Shown in pieces: positions 1 through 11,862 of a stretch of 64,000 bases of DNA. The notes beneath the pieces were generated by a model, which was given only the letters and a program-made list of their open reading frames with translations, ran no database searches and had not been told where the DNA came from. The stretch covers positions 467,090,744 through 467,154,743 of the forward strand of contig CM042697.1 in NCBI GenBank assembly GCA_023614405.1, in the 5' to 3' direction. This stretch comes from Avena insularis. Its lineage: Eukaryota; Streptophyta; Magnoliopsida; Poales; Poaceae. The position numbers and the translations under genes are program-made. How positions within the stretch are numbered: position 1 is the first letter of the stretch; each line of letters begins with the position of its first letter.

Positions 1-760
1 TATATGCTTGACAGACCATAAACTGGAAATCTCATGTCCCTTGAGTACGAGGGCCGCTCCTCATGCTACTCAACTTTAGTTACTGGTAATTTCTTGTCAT
101 AGTAAATACATGCGTATCATAGAGAACCGCCAATGGGGTACCCCTTGCACATGATATAGGATCTATCCCATAATCAAAATGACAAGGCAAGCAGACAATG
201 AGCATCTCAGCAATCTTCTAATTTGCCATGGGAAAATGGCGCTTTTTTCTCTCTTTCCTCTTTTCAATATGTCTCTTTTTTATAAGAAGAAAGCTTCATA
301 GACTGCTCACTATGGTTATGCTGCAAGTTTCCACCATGATTAGGCATGGATTAGGCTAGCGGCCCAGGCGTTTTTCTAACACATATACATAAATCCATGG
401 ACTTACAAGCTCCCCACTTATTTCACACCGACGACATCCGCAAACAAAAGAGCATAATATCAACTGGGTATAATATTTACAGGTGTTGAAAGCGTTCCTC
501 GTGATAGCACGGTTCTGCTAAGTCCCAGCCTATAATTTGCCAGCATATAACTTTCATGGACCGTCACAATGGTTCAGGTTTATTAAGTGCAAGAAATAAA
601 GTGTGCCATCAAGTTGTGAGAGCTTTACTAACTAACTTTCTCATAACGAGCAAACATTTTATTTCGAAGAAAACAAGGCATAACGAATATGCACGAAATA
701 GCAAATGATCCTTGTAGGTAGGTATGGTGGACACTATTGACAATATTGGTTTTGGGGAGT
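1..760 (-). other. 3' internal non-coding region of the gypsy element
   Basis: No frame here resembles a protein. The sequence resumes after the solo LTR at 4620, so it belongs to the element's untranslated 3' internal part. The short open frames at 609-875 show no recognisable motif. Confidence 0.5.
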
Positions 761-3700
761 TGTCACATCCCAAGATTTTCCAAATCTTGTAATGTGAAAA
801 ATAAATGAATAAAATAAAACTTTGTTGAATTTCAGGGTGAGAAGAAACTTTTTGAATCCATTTGGAAACTTTCAAAGCCTATTTGGATCAAATAAAATCC
901 TAAAGGGATTTAAAAAGTTAAATAAACAATAAACTTAAAAATATTTAAAATTACTATTTTTGGATCTTTTAATAAAAGATTTGGTTTTCAAAAGAAAAGG
1001 TAGAAATAAAATAAGTATTATTTTAAAGAGCCAAATTAAAACTTGGCCAAGCCTTTGAAATAAAATATTTCTATTTGATAAAGATTAGTAAAGGTTTATT
1101 TAAAATAAATTAATAAGGATTTAATATCCAAGATTATTAAAAATAAAGGTTTCACTATTTTAATTAAAACATCAAACCTATTTATTTATTTTAAACAAGT
1201 TTTCCAAGTGTTCTTTATTTTCAAATAAAACCTACTGATTTGGTTTTGATAATAATTTAGATTTCAAAATGGAGTTTTGAATAAATCAAATCCTATTTTG
1301 AGTTAATAACCAAGGTCTATTTATTTAATTAATAATGGACCCTAAAATAAAATTATTATATTTTATTTTGGGACTTTGGTTTATGTTGTTAAACAGAACC
1401 AAAACACAATACAAAGTTTGGTGAATGTTTTGAATTGATTTGAATGTTTGATTTGTTGTTTGAATTTCAAAACAGAAAATAGAATTGGAAAAAGAAAAAG
1501 AATTCAGAAGAAAAAAATAGAATCTGGTCGACCCAACCCAGCAGCCCAACTAGGCCCAGCAGCCCATTTCCCTCTCTCCCCCGAAGCGTTTTTCTCTCAC
1601 TCACCAGACAACCCGCAGAGCCAATGATAGGTGGACCCAACTCCCCTCTCATCTCTCTCACTGACCAACCGACCCCACCCCTCCTGTTCATCGTCTACAC
1701 CCGCGACCAGTTCTTCCCCGCTTCTGCCGTTGATTCCTCCGAGTAAATTTGTCATAATGTTGCGTTTATTCCTCGTTGTGATCAAGCCCATTTAATCGCC
1801 CTGGCATCCTCTCCATTTCCCCTCACGCGCCTCCCTCTCTCTGCCCCCAGGCTGGACGAATTCCGCCACACACCCTCACTGCTCACCCGTCCCAGCCAAT
1901 TCCGGCGACCCCACGCCACCCCTTGCCTCCCCAAGCACGCGGGCACATTCCCCACTCATAGGCGCATATGTCCGTACCACCCATTCACCTGCGGGCGCCC
2001 CTGAGCGGCGGCTTCGACAACTTCCGAGCGCCGCCGCGTCTGCTTTCTTCTCCGGCGAAGTTCCCTGGTAAGAACAGACCACCCCGCGCCTTCTCGATCA
2101 CGCACGCGTCATCGCCTCGACCATGCGCATCTAACCATGCTCTCTGTTTGCCCCCTTGTGATCTGTAGCATCGACCCCGACCACGAACAGGACCATCTGA
2201 CGCCGACGACGACTCCGGCGAGCGATTACTCCCGTCCCGTCGCCTTTGCTTCCTCGAGAGCACCTGGAGCACCACCACGACCACGCGTACACGGTGAGAC
2301 CCTCCCCTGTCTTCTTTGCTTCCTAGAACCGCCGCTAGCCCACCGTCTGAGCATGCGCCGCCGCCAGCCACCGCACAGCGCCGCCCGTTGTTGACCAAGT
2401 AGTGGTGTCCGTAGGATCTAGATCGGATGCACACGATAGAAACTAGGCGAAGCCGTAAGTAGCATCCTGCGCTGTGCGATCTGTTTAGATCCAACGCACC
2501 ACAGAGCACGATCCGACCAAAGCGGTACCAGCCAGTGACATCGCGACGCGTGGCCAGTCTTCGATTTAAAAACAGATTTGAAATCAGATTTGTTTGCAAA
2601 TTTGAAAACCTTGTAACTTTAGTTCCACACGTCCAAAATTTGCAAACTTTATATCAATGGAATCAGTGGAACAAGCCCTAGACAACCATGCCATTTGTTT
2701 AGTAAAATTCTTCTGGAAAAATGTTTGTTTTTGCAGAAACATTTGTATGCTTGTTTAGATTATAAAAATTGTTCAAAAATGATTTTGGGGATAAAATATT
2801 TGGCAAATGTTGTATTTTGAACCTACTAACCATAGGAAACACTTTGTGGTTTCAAAAATATATTTGGTGATGCAAAAGAATGATTCTTTGATTTAAAACC
2901 ATTTCTAGTCAAATAAAAAATATAGTTTATTTATTAAAAATGGTTTTGGAAGGAAACTTTGGGAAATGTTTTGTTTCAAACTCTCTGACCCCAAAACACC
3001 AAGTTTTATGGTTTGAAAACATATTTGGTGAACCTTAGAGATTAATGCCTTAGTAAAAATATTTCTGCACCACATAAAATGACACCTTGTTTTGAAAATG
3101 GTTTATGAAGTGAAACCTTATGCAAATGACTTTTGCCACTTTATAAAATGAACAATAGGTGTTTTAAAATGTTTATGACCCATTAGGAACCACTTTTTCA
3201 AATAAAACAAAGCTTGGCATGCTTGCATGCATTACCTTGACTTTATCATTTTATGTGATGTTTTGCTTGATTAGTAGATTGAGTTTGTGCCTTGCTTGAT
3301 TGAATTGTAGTGACTGGAAGAGTGTGATTGTTGCAAGGACAAGGAGTGAACATATACCCTCTACCAAAAAGGCAAGTGATGCTTCATACTTTTTGTCCCA
3401 TTACTTTCACTATGCATTAGTGATTTTTCTAAGTAAAACTTGCATGGAATTTTGCTAAGTATAAATCTTGCTATAGGAAAACCTAGTAGATGAAACCTTA
3501 ATATAAATTTCCCTAAGTTAAGATTCCTACTACTATCATGCTTAGCTTAGCTAATAGAAAACAAGGGTGGAAATATATTCACACTATGGAAAAATTCTAA
3601 GTCTGAGGACTTGTGTTTTTGTTTAATAAAACAACTAAGTTAATGAATCACCTGGGTGGAATGGTAATTGCTTGGTGGTTTTTGGTTGAGTGGTTCACAA

Positions 3701-4614
3701 GGCCCATGTTTATGGTTGACCTTGTGTATCTCACTTGTGGATGGCCACCCAGGAACAAAGATATTTGAGATGTCAAATGTTGAGAAGCTTCAAGTGCAGC
3801 CACTTGGCATTATGGGCTCTGCCTGGATCATATAGGTTGCAAGAACTTAGCCATATGGACAGTTGGTGGTAGAGTTTGATAGGTTGGAGCGCGTCCATTT
3901 TGGTCTAAGGGAAGGCTTCTGAAAGATCTTGTCTTGGGAAACCAAGTCTTGTGGGGAAAGTGCACCACCTCTGCAGAGTGTAAAATCTAAGTACTTAGCC
4001 ATGTCCCTGGTAAAGGACAATTTGTGCATCAAGACATGGAAGCAATCAAGAATCTCATCATTCAAATTTCAAAGTTAAAAACTTGTGGTTGAACAAGGGT
4101 TAAAGGATTTTCAATCTTTGATTGGGAGAATGATTTTGTCAAGCAAAAACTTAGTGTTTTCAAATGATAAGGAAACTATATTTTGAGCAATGCAAGCCTC
4201 AACTCCACTTAGCCAAATGCATATAGATGTTAGACTCCACTATATTACCATAGTATCACTTGCCAATAAAATTCAAATGTATTGACCCTTGTGGCTATAA
4301 CTTGTAATGTTGCAGGTTTGATTGTTTTAGAGAAGATTGATTGATTAGGATTACAAAGTCTACAACCAACATGTCTGCCTGTGGCACTTTGAAGATGAAG
4401 GACCCCATGCTTATAGATTTTCTGCTGCAATGTAATGTAATAGCCAAATGAGCTATGTAAGATGTAATAAAATTATGTTATTCCTGGTTATAAAGTTGTA
4501 TTATGACCTTTATTTCTTGATATTACATCTTAACTGCGGATGCTAGCTATTGATCCAGGGACTAGCATTGTAAACACAGGGGACTCTACCTTATTAAAGG
4601 TTGGGACCCTTACA
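761..4614. mobile_element. Solo LTR, about 3.85 kb, with perfect 5-bp target duplication
   Basis: It starts TGTCACATCCC and ends ACCCTTACA, the TG...CA ends of an LTR. It is flanked by GGAGT on both sides (756-760 and 4615-4619). No internal retrotransposon domain is present, so this is a solo LTR left by unequal recombination, or a single very long terminal repeat. It is AT-rich except for a GC-rich block at about 1520-2420. No open frame in it has a recognisable motif. The length is in the range of the very long LTRs of LARD/Sukkula-type elements, but I cannot assign the family by eye. Confidence 0.75.
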
Positions 4615-5573
4615 GGAGTTGGATGCACAAGTAGAGCTCATACTCAGTGCAAGTGAATGCTACCAATAGAGAGGGAGCGACAAACGAGAGAGCAATAACT
4701 ATCATAATCATGCTTGCAACAAAACATGACTAATTATGGCATGAAAGTGATACAAGAACTCTGATGAAAAATAAATCATCGAGGCTTACTGACTATTGTT
4801 TAGTCATATGCATGCGTGAGCATGTGCCAAGTCGATTCACATGAACAGTCAGAGGAGGATACCACGATATCATACCAAAGTATAAATAGAACAATGCAAG
4901 CAAACATTCATATGACATGCTACAAACTATTAGCAAGATGGAGCTAATCATAAGAGAGCAAGAACTACTAATCATCCATAAATAGCATACACCTTACATG
5001 AACAGACTAAGCATGCCCACAATGATGAGTATATGTACAAAAATGAAAACAAATAGAGTTTATTACCAGCCTCTTACCACATCTCAAGTTTTCTTAATCT
5101 TCATTATTGCCCTTCACTTGTGTGGCTTGAATAATAACATGAAATCAAACTCCACTGAGGACCGCTGGACCCTGCAAAGAACTTCACAAAACCAAAGAAG
5201 AACAACAAATATTTTTGGTGTTTTTAATTTTTTTTAAATCAAACACACAAAGCAAAATCTTTTTGTATTTTTCTTTAAGCAAACCAAAGCTAAAAAGCAA
5301 AGAAACAAACCAAGAGAAACAACGAAAATATTTTTGGTCTTTTTGTGTTTTGGGAAAACAGGAACAAGAACCAAAAAGAAAGTGAAACATGGATATACAA
5401 AGAACCGACGAAACATGATATATAGATGAGTGTGATGTCGGTATACCTCCCCCCAAGATTAGGCTTTTGGCCTAAGTGGGGCTCAATAACGCGGGTAGTA
5501 ACCCCAAGTTGGTGGGTCATCATAGGAATGATTATAATCAGGCCCTCGCGATGAAGAAGAAGACGCGCTCCAA
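4615..5573 (-). other. 3' internal region of the gypsy element, no supported gene
   Basis: This is the continuation of the gypsy internal region between the solo LTR and the 334-aa ORF. It holds an A/T-rich stretch at about 5210-5400 in which related short motifs recur in both orientations. Overlapping short hydrophobic frames on minus (5184-5577) have no recognised domain. Confidence 0.45.
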
Positions 5574-6578
5574 TCATAGGTGGGCTGCTGGTATGAAGAC
5601 TCCCCCATGTTGGAGGACTGGTATGAAGACTCCCCCATGTTGGAGGGCATCCTCCTCAACATTCTCCTCTTGCTGGGAGAGCTCCGACACGTATGTGTCA
5701 AACTCTTCCTCCATGAGTGACCATCCTTGTCTGTTATCAAAATTAAACAAAGCAGGTGCAGGCAAATAGACTACTTTCTCAGTCCTACCCCCTCTCCAAC
5801 CACGCTTGACAAAGGATATCTCATACGGTAAATCTCTCACAGTAGCCCAATAAGAAACAAAATTATGCTGAACCATGGAATTGAGATCGAGTCTCTCTAT
5901 GGGGAACCGATAATCTGAATGGTGAGGCTCTAAACCATGGAAAGCTAGCAACCTAGAGGCAATGAGACCTCCACAAATTCCACCCTTCTCGCGGTTAGTG
6001 GTAAGACGGTAAGCTATCAAAGCACCTAGGTTATAAGATCTATCCCTATTCAAAGCAGCTGAGATAAAAGATAGATCAAATGAAGATAACTTTCTAGCAG
6101 TCTTTCTAGCAAAAACACACTTGGTAATGAAATAGGCAAAATATCTAATGGATGGGAACTGAATATTCTGAATTTTACCACTTTCCTTTGAGAAGTAGCA
6201 ACCTTGGAAAATTTCAGCATATAAATCCATAAGTGGCTTAGGCCTCTCCCTGATCTTCTCACAAGATCCCCAATGTGGCACTCTAATAGCTGCACAAAAA
6301 TTAGCAAAAGGTAGGTCGACAGCTATATTGTAGATTTTATAATGGACTATGGGGTTAGACAAGGAACAAATAAACCGGAAGTCCTGCACCACAACCATGG
6401 CTATCTTAACATATTGATATGGTTCCTCTTCAACAAAGTGTTCCAACCCTGCATTGGTAATCATAGTTTGGAAATCCTGGAGGGTCCCCGCGGCTCTCAT
6501 AAATTCAGGGCATGGGTATATGGAAGGGAAGACTTCTTCCTCACGGAGGAGGCACATACCAAGGAGCAATCCCTCCAA
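5574..6578 (-). CDS. Athila-type retrotransposon ORF downstream of gag-protease
   Basis: An uninterrupted 334-codon frame. It resembles the conserved ORF1/env-region proteins of plant Athila-type retrotransposons in general character: a long globular region with motifs such as GCYFSKESGK, RSYNLGALIAYRL and CGGLIASRLLAF. The function of this protein class is not established. The C-terminus has a tandem repeat, with LQHGGVFIP present twice (DNA at about 5590-5650). It lies 3' of gag-protease, where autonomous Athila elements carry pol and then an env-like ORF; here pol is missing. The intact frame contrasts with the broken gag-protease. The family assignment rests on protein recognition and context, not on a search. 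Confidence 0.55.
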   Translation of the reverse strand: MEGLLLGMCLLREEEVFPSIYPCPEFMRAAGTLQDFQTMITNAGLEHFVEEEPYQYVKIAMVVVQDFRFICSLSNPIVHYKIYNIAVDLPFANFCAAIRVPHWGSCEKIRERPKPLMDLYAEIFQGCYFSKESGKIQNIQFPSIRYFAYFITKCVFARKTARKLSSFDLSFISAALNRDRSYNLGALIAYRLTTNREKGGICGGLIASRLLAFHGLEPHHSDYRFPIERLDLNSMVQHNFVSYWATVRDLPYEISFVKRGWRGGRTEKVVYLPAPALFNFDNRQGWSLMEEEFDTYVSELSQQEENVEEDALQHGGVFIPVLQHGGVFIPAAHL

Positions 6579-7367
6579 AAATCAGCAGCAAAGATGGGCT
6601 GAGCAAGGAGATCGAAAATCAGGAGCAAGAACAGCAGGAACTCGAGCTTGAGAAATTTTTCCAGTGTTTTTCGAGAGAAAGAAAGAAGTGGCTAGAAGGA
6701 GACAACTTGGAGGGACACAGGTGGGCCCCACCCAGGCCAGGCGCGCCCTAGGGCTAGCCGTGCCACCAGGGGGTGTGCTAGCTTGGTGGGTCCCCTGGGC
6801 CACTCCAGGTGTCCCTCTGCCCGTTTTTTCGAGGAAGTAATTAATATCAATTTTCTAGAATTTTTCAGGAAACTTTATTTTTGGCCAGTTTTCAGGTTAT
6901 GAAAATTGATTTTCTCGTAGAAAAAGATTTTTTTGGAAGAAGTAAACCAAAACCAAAACTACAGGAATTCTAAGACACTCTAACAAGCAAACAACTAGCA
7001 AAACTAAAGCTAACAAGAGCAAAGACTGGAAAGGAGAAAAATAAAAGTGAGCAAGTATAACCACTATGAAAGCATTGTTTTGTTCATTAAAATCCCTTTG
7101 TTAACAAGGTTAATCAAGTCTTATTTCCAAAAAAATCTTATATGAAGCAAAACTTTGCATTCCACAAAGTGATTATGTTACCTCAAACTTGATAGCAATA
7201 TTCCCAATCATAATAGTTTCAAAACTTTCCCGTGGAACGGGACAATATATTTCTCCAACTTTGATGCTCTCAATATTTTCAATGCAATTCAGGCAATAGC
7301 TCTTATCAATCTTCTTGGGGAAATAAACAGTATTCTCTTTTTCATTAATATAAAAAATTACTTTTCT
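6579..7367 (-). other. Spacer between gag-protease and downstream ORF; pol absent
   Basis: No long frame and no reverse transcriptase or integrase motif is present on either strand. An autonomous gypsy element would carry several kilobases of pol here. The spacer is A/T-rich with degenerate stretches. Confidence 0.5.
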
Positions 7368-9092
7368 TTAATTACAATTGATGACAGCACCTGTAGTATT
7401 AAGAAAAGGTCTCCCAAGAATAATAGACATATTACCATCTTCAGGCATCTCAAGCACAACAAAGTCTGTTAAAACCAAGCAATTAAGATCCACTTGAACA
7501 GGAACGTCCTCACATATACCAACAGGAATAGTAGTTGACTTATCAGCCATTTGCAAGATATATTAGTTGGTATCAACTTTTTAGCTGGAGTCTCTTATAG
7601 AGAGAAAAAGGCATAACACTAACTCCAGCTCCCAAATCACACAAATAAGTTCTAACATAATTATTCTTAATACAACAAGGAATAGTCGGAATACCTGGAT
7701 CACCAAGTTTCTTTGGAACCTTACCATTGAAGGAATAATTAGCAAGCAAAGTAGAAAATTCCTCATTAGGAATCTTCCTTTTATTAGATACAATATCCTT
7801 CATATACTTTGAATAAGGAGGCAACCTAATAGCATCAGTCAAAGGAAAAAATAAAGATTTCATCCACTCACAAAACTTGTTGAAGTGTTCTTCCTCCTTT
7901 GACTTGTGTTTCTTAGCTTCCTTCATCACTTCATCATTCAATGCAATAACTCCCCTCTTCTTTGGTGTTGGAATTGGAACTGGTTCAGGCACAACTGGTT
8001 CAAGAGTAATAGGCTCAGATGTATTTAGCTCAGTTGAAGTCCAATCATCATAATTCTTTCTTATTTTAGCCATTAATTCTTCAACATCTGTAGGAGTTAT
8101 TTTCCTGAAAACACAATCAGCAAAGCTATCTAGGTATGTCCTAGAATCATCAGTTAGTCCATTATAATAAATATCAAGAAGCTCATTTTTAGGTAATGGA
8201 CATCCAGGATGTGCATGAATCAAGGCACAGAACCTTGTCCATGACTCAGGCAATTTCTCTTCTTCTCCCTATTTAAAATCAAAAAGTTTCTGCAAAGCAG
8301 CATGTCTAGCACTAGGAGGAAAATATTTCTGAAAGAAAGAAGCAATCAAACAAACAGGGATATCAATGGATCCAGAAGGTAATCTATTAAGCCAAGCTTT
8401 AGCTTCTCCTTTTAGTGAAAAAGGGAAGATCTTAGTAACAAAGTACTTGTGCATCTTAAAATCATCAGAGAATAAAGCACTCATAGTGGATAGCTCATTC
8501 ATATGAGCTACAACACTTTCATTTTCAGTCCCACAAAAAGGTTCTTTCTCAACAATGTCTAAATAGGATAAATCAAGAGAGAAATCATAATCTTCATATT
8601 TAATATCTATGGGAGAAGTAGCAAACTTAGCATCAGAAGACAGTTTAGGAATAATGGTATGTCTCTCAAGGAGACTCCTAATAGCACTAGCACCATGTGT
8701 GTTTTGGTACTCTTCAATAAATTCATCAGTCATTTTAATGTAACCATCACTAATATCATCTCTCTCTCTGTAGACTCAGGTGAGCTAACAGGTGTAATAG
8801 TGTCTTCACTAGGAGTTTCGGTATTTCCCAAAATAGTTCTAGCAAAAGTAGCATCTAGAAAAGGACCTAATGAACCACTTGCATCAAGCACAATAGAAGT
8901 AACATCATGAGTATCAGAAGCAATTTCAGATTCAGCAGTAGTAGCAGTGTGTGTAGCATGTGTATGTGGTGGTGGTGTAACAAGCTTAGTTATAACGGAT
9001 GGTGAATCAAGAGCAGCAGAGGTGTTTAGGACTGTAACTCTTCTTGTAGTGGATGGTAAAATAGGAAACTTTCCATCACGAGACTTCCCCAT
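7368..9092 (-). pseudogene. gypsy gag-aspartic protease polyprotein, frameshifted
   Basis: Read on minus, the polyprotein begins at an ATG at about 9092 (MGKSRDGKFP). A frame change near 8730 is followed by the gag block (8733-8269) with the retrotransposon-gag motif GEAKAWLNRLPSGSI. A stop near 8270 is followed by the remaining gag (LPESWTRFCALIHAHPGCPL) and the protease region. The protease core reads DLGAGVSVMPFSLYKRL where DTGA or DLGA is usual, and after another frame change near 7570 it continues to ILGRPFLNTTGAVINC. Retroviral-type proteases use the D of that first motif and a later ILGRPFL segment. At least three lesions make it non-functional. Start choice follows the first Met downstream of the LTR and primer site. 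Confidence 0.75.
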
Positions 9093-9152
9093 GATGAAAG
9101 GAATAGCAGTGAACAATAATATATCCAAGTGAACTTCCAAATAATGCTATGC

Positions 9153-9170
9153 TCCCCGGCAACGAAGACA
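9153..9170 (-). other. Primer-binding site of the gypsy element
   Basis: On minus, 12 bases inside the 5' LTR, the sequence contains CGTTGCCGGGGA preceded by TGTCTT. Many Triticeae gypsy elements have TGGCGCCGTTGCCGGGGA here, so this copy has substitutions in its first half. The primer is presumably a tRNA; I did not verify which. Confidence 0.6.
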
Positions 9171-9181
9171 GAAAATAGTCT

Positions 9182-10539
9182 TGATGACCCACAAGTATAG
9201 GGGATCGCAACAGTCTTCGAGGGTAGTATTACCCAATTTATTGATTGGACACAAGGGGAGCCAAAGAATACTTATAAGCCTTAAGAACTGAGTTGTTAAC
9301 TCAGCTGCACCTGGAAATAGTCTTGATCACAGTGGTTTATCAGTAGCAACAGTTTTGCAGTAGCAATAGCAAAGTAACAGCACCAGTAGAACAAGAGCAA
9401 TAGTAAAAGTAGTAGCAAACAATAGGATATGAGTGCGGTACGCATAGGGATGGATGGACGGGCGTTGCATGGATGAGACAAAACATGTAACCTCAATATC
9501 TAGGGCAATTGCAGATAAATAAGATAAAGCATCCAAGTACTAAATAATCATAGGCATGTGCTCTATATAGTCATACGTGCTCGCAATGAGAACTTGTAGA
9601 ACATCTTTTGTCCTGTCAGCCCGTTGCAGCGGGGCCTCAAGGGAACTACTGACAATTAAGGTACTCCTTTTAATAGAGCACCGGAGCAAAGCATTAACAC
9701 TCCGTGAACACATGTGATCCTCACATCACAGCCATCCCCTCAGGTTGTCCCAATTTCTGTCACTTCGGGGCCTTTGGATCCGGACAATGATATGTGTACA
9801 CAACTTGCTGATAAGATCACAAACAATACTATCATCATGAATCAATATAAGTTCAGATCTAAGATCATGGCACTCGGGCCCTAGCGACAAGCATTAAGCA
9901 CAACAAGTTGCAACAAAGTTAAATATCACTAATAGAGATACTAGGCACCATGCCCTAACAATCTTATTCGATTACATGATATAACCCATCCAATCCCTAC
10001 CATCCCCATAGACTACAACGGGGGATTACTCACTCATGGATGAGGGAAACATGGATGGTTGATGGAGAGGCATCGTTGATGATGCTGGCGATGATCCTCT
10101 CCAAATTCCCCGTCTCGGCAGGGTGCCAGAATGGAGTTTCTGGTTCCGAATCGCGGTTTCTGGTGGTGGCGGTGCAGCGGAACTCTATTTGGAAAAACGT
10201 CACCCCCTGAGTTTTTAGGTCAGAAGGCAACTTATAGGCGAAGAGGAGGCGGGTGCTGAGGCCACACCCTCCAGCGCGGCCAGACATGGCCAAGATGGTG
10301 GGCCCCTCAGGCCCCTACTCCCTCTCGTGTTCTGGCTCCGTGAGACTTCTGGTGAAATAGGATTTTTGGCATATTTTCCGGGATTTTTACTGATAGTTGA
10401 TTTTCTGCAAAAACTAGACACCAAGGTAATTCTGCTGAAAACGATGTTAGTCCGTGTTAGTTGTATTCAAATCACACAAGTTTAGAGAAGAAACAATAGC
10501 AAAATTGTTTGGGAATGTCGATACGTTTTGGACGTATCA
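9182..10539 (-). repeat. 5' LTR of the gypsy element
   Basis: On minus it starts TGATACGTCC at 10539 and ends GGGTCATCA at 9182, an LTR with TGAT/ATCA termini, about 1.36 kb. The primer site follows directly inside. The partner LTR is not in the window, so the two cannot be compared for age. Confidence 0.75.
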
Positions 10540-10544
10540 TGTAC

Positions 10545-11356
10545 TACTCTTCGTACGACATGTCATTCGAAGACACGCCATGAGACCGAAGCTTGAGGGA
10601 ACGAAGCCTCTGCATACATACAAGATAGAACATTATGCTTTTTCCAACACAACTGAATCAATAGAAAAATAAAAACAAACAAGTTCAACCATGGTTTTAT
10701 TACCATATGCTTCTCCGCCATCAAGTATGCCCGGTGTGCATGATCATAGTAATCCTCAAGTAGCCACACCATCCTACATATATATTCCAAACATCAATAA
10801 ATATGTGAGTGGTTCATCCTATGTGGCCATTGTTTCAATTTCTACAAAAAACTACAAAGGATATGGGAAATTATTATTAACACATTCATACAAATCCATT
10901 CATTTGCAATCCATATGCAATCCTAGGGTTTCAAACATTCATATCATATACAATGCAATAAGTAGACCTAGAGTTTCAGATCCATATGCAATCCATATGC
11001 AATCCTAGGGTTTCAAATCATATACAATGCAAATAAGTAGACCTAGGGTTTGAAGCATTCATACAAATCCATATGCATCCACAATTCCATATGCTATCCA
11101 CACTTCAAACATTCATACCAAATCCATATGAATCAAACTTGACCTAGGGTTTCAAAGAAACTAGACAAGAATGTGGACTATTTAGTGGATGAAATAGAGG
11201 GGAAAGGAGGGGATTACCTTGAGGGGAGCTTGGGGAGCAAATCCACCGCCAAAACCTTCAGATCTGTTGGTTTTTGGAAGGGAGTTGAGTGGAAGGGGAG
11301 AAGGGGGACAGCAGGGCGCCTCCTTGCCGTTCTTCCTGGCTCCTGAGAGTGAATGG
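10545..11356. other. Unclassified older repeat, left flank of the CACTA element
   Basis: No gene is supported. The segment contains several direct copies of a motif close to ATGCAATCCTAGGGTTTCAAA (about 10910-11160). It ends in a G-rich stretch interrupted by the CACTA element; the same host sequence appears to resume at 24042. Confidence 0.4.
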
Positions 11357-11359
11357 GGA

Positions 11360-11565
11360 CACTAGTGGAAACAGCCCTATAGGTCCCGGTTGGTAAGGGG
11401 CTTTAGTCCCGGTTGCCCAACCGGGACGGGGCAATCGGGACTAAAGTCCTAACCTTTAGTCCCGGTTGCCCCACCAACCGGGACAAATGGGTGCACGTGT
11501 GGCAGCAGAAGAGGGCAAAGGGGTGGAGAATTAGTCCCGGTTCGTAACACGAACCGGGACTAATA
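11360..11565. repeat. CACTA left terminus with subterminal inverted repeats
   Basis: The terminus begins CACTAGTGGAAACAG. It is followed by alternating copies of TAGTCCCGGTTG and its complement. A perfect 15-bp inverted repeat with a 3-base loop occupies 11531-11563 (arm TTAGTCCCGGTTCGT). Such subterminal repeats are the binding sites of the element's own DNA-binding protein in the En/Spm family. Confidence 0.85.
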
Positions 11566-11862
11566 ACCTTCTGCCACGGAAGAGATTTGGCCCATTTCTC
11601 TACCGCGGCAGAGAATTCATTTTGACACATTTTGTTGCCGCGGCAGCATTTTCGCCACTTTTTGTGCCGCGGCAGAGAATTCATTTAGGTTGTTTTATTG
11701 TTTATTTAGTGTTTTGCACTTATCAATGAAGGAACCTTATATTACACAAGATCATCATGACAATATTACATTCAATACACAGATCGAGTTCATGCACTAC
11801 ATACAAAAGTTGCTATTCGATGCTACCGGCCAATTCCTTCAAAGTTGCTATTTTTACAATCC

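Larger units (their letters stand above)
1..10539 (-). mobile_element. Athila-type Ty3/gypsy retrotransposon, non-autonomous, 3' end outside window
   Basis: Reading on the minus strand there is a 5' LTR (9182-10539), a degenerate primer-binding site, a gag-protease region with frameshifts, a downstream 334-aa ORF, and a long 3' internal region continuing to position 1. The 3' LTR is not in the window. No reverse transcriptase, RNase H or integrase motif is visible between protease and the downstream ORF, so the element could only have moved with proteins supplied in trans. The solo LTR at 761-4614 lies inside it: joining 760 to 4620 gives continuous element sequence. The TGAT/ATCA LTR ends and the GTTGCCGGGGA primer-site core fit Athila-like elements of Triticeae. 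The right-hand flank (10540-10544, TGTAC) should be one copy of the target duplication. Confidence 0.8.

Noticed and set aside
1985..2599. 204-codon minus-strand ORF in the GC-rich part of the solo LTR
   Set aside because: Low-complexity Arg/Gly/Ser-rich reading driven by GC content, no motif; the overlapping plus frames are equally open.
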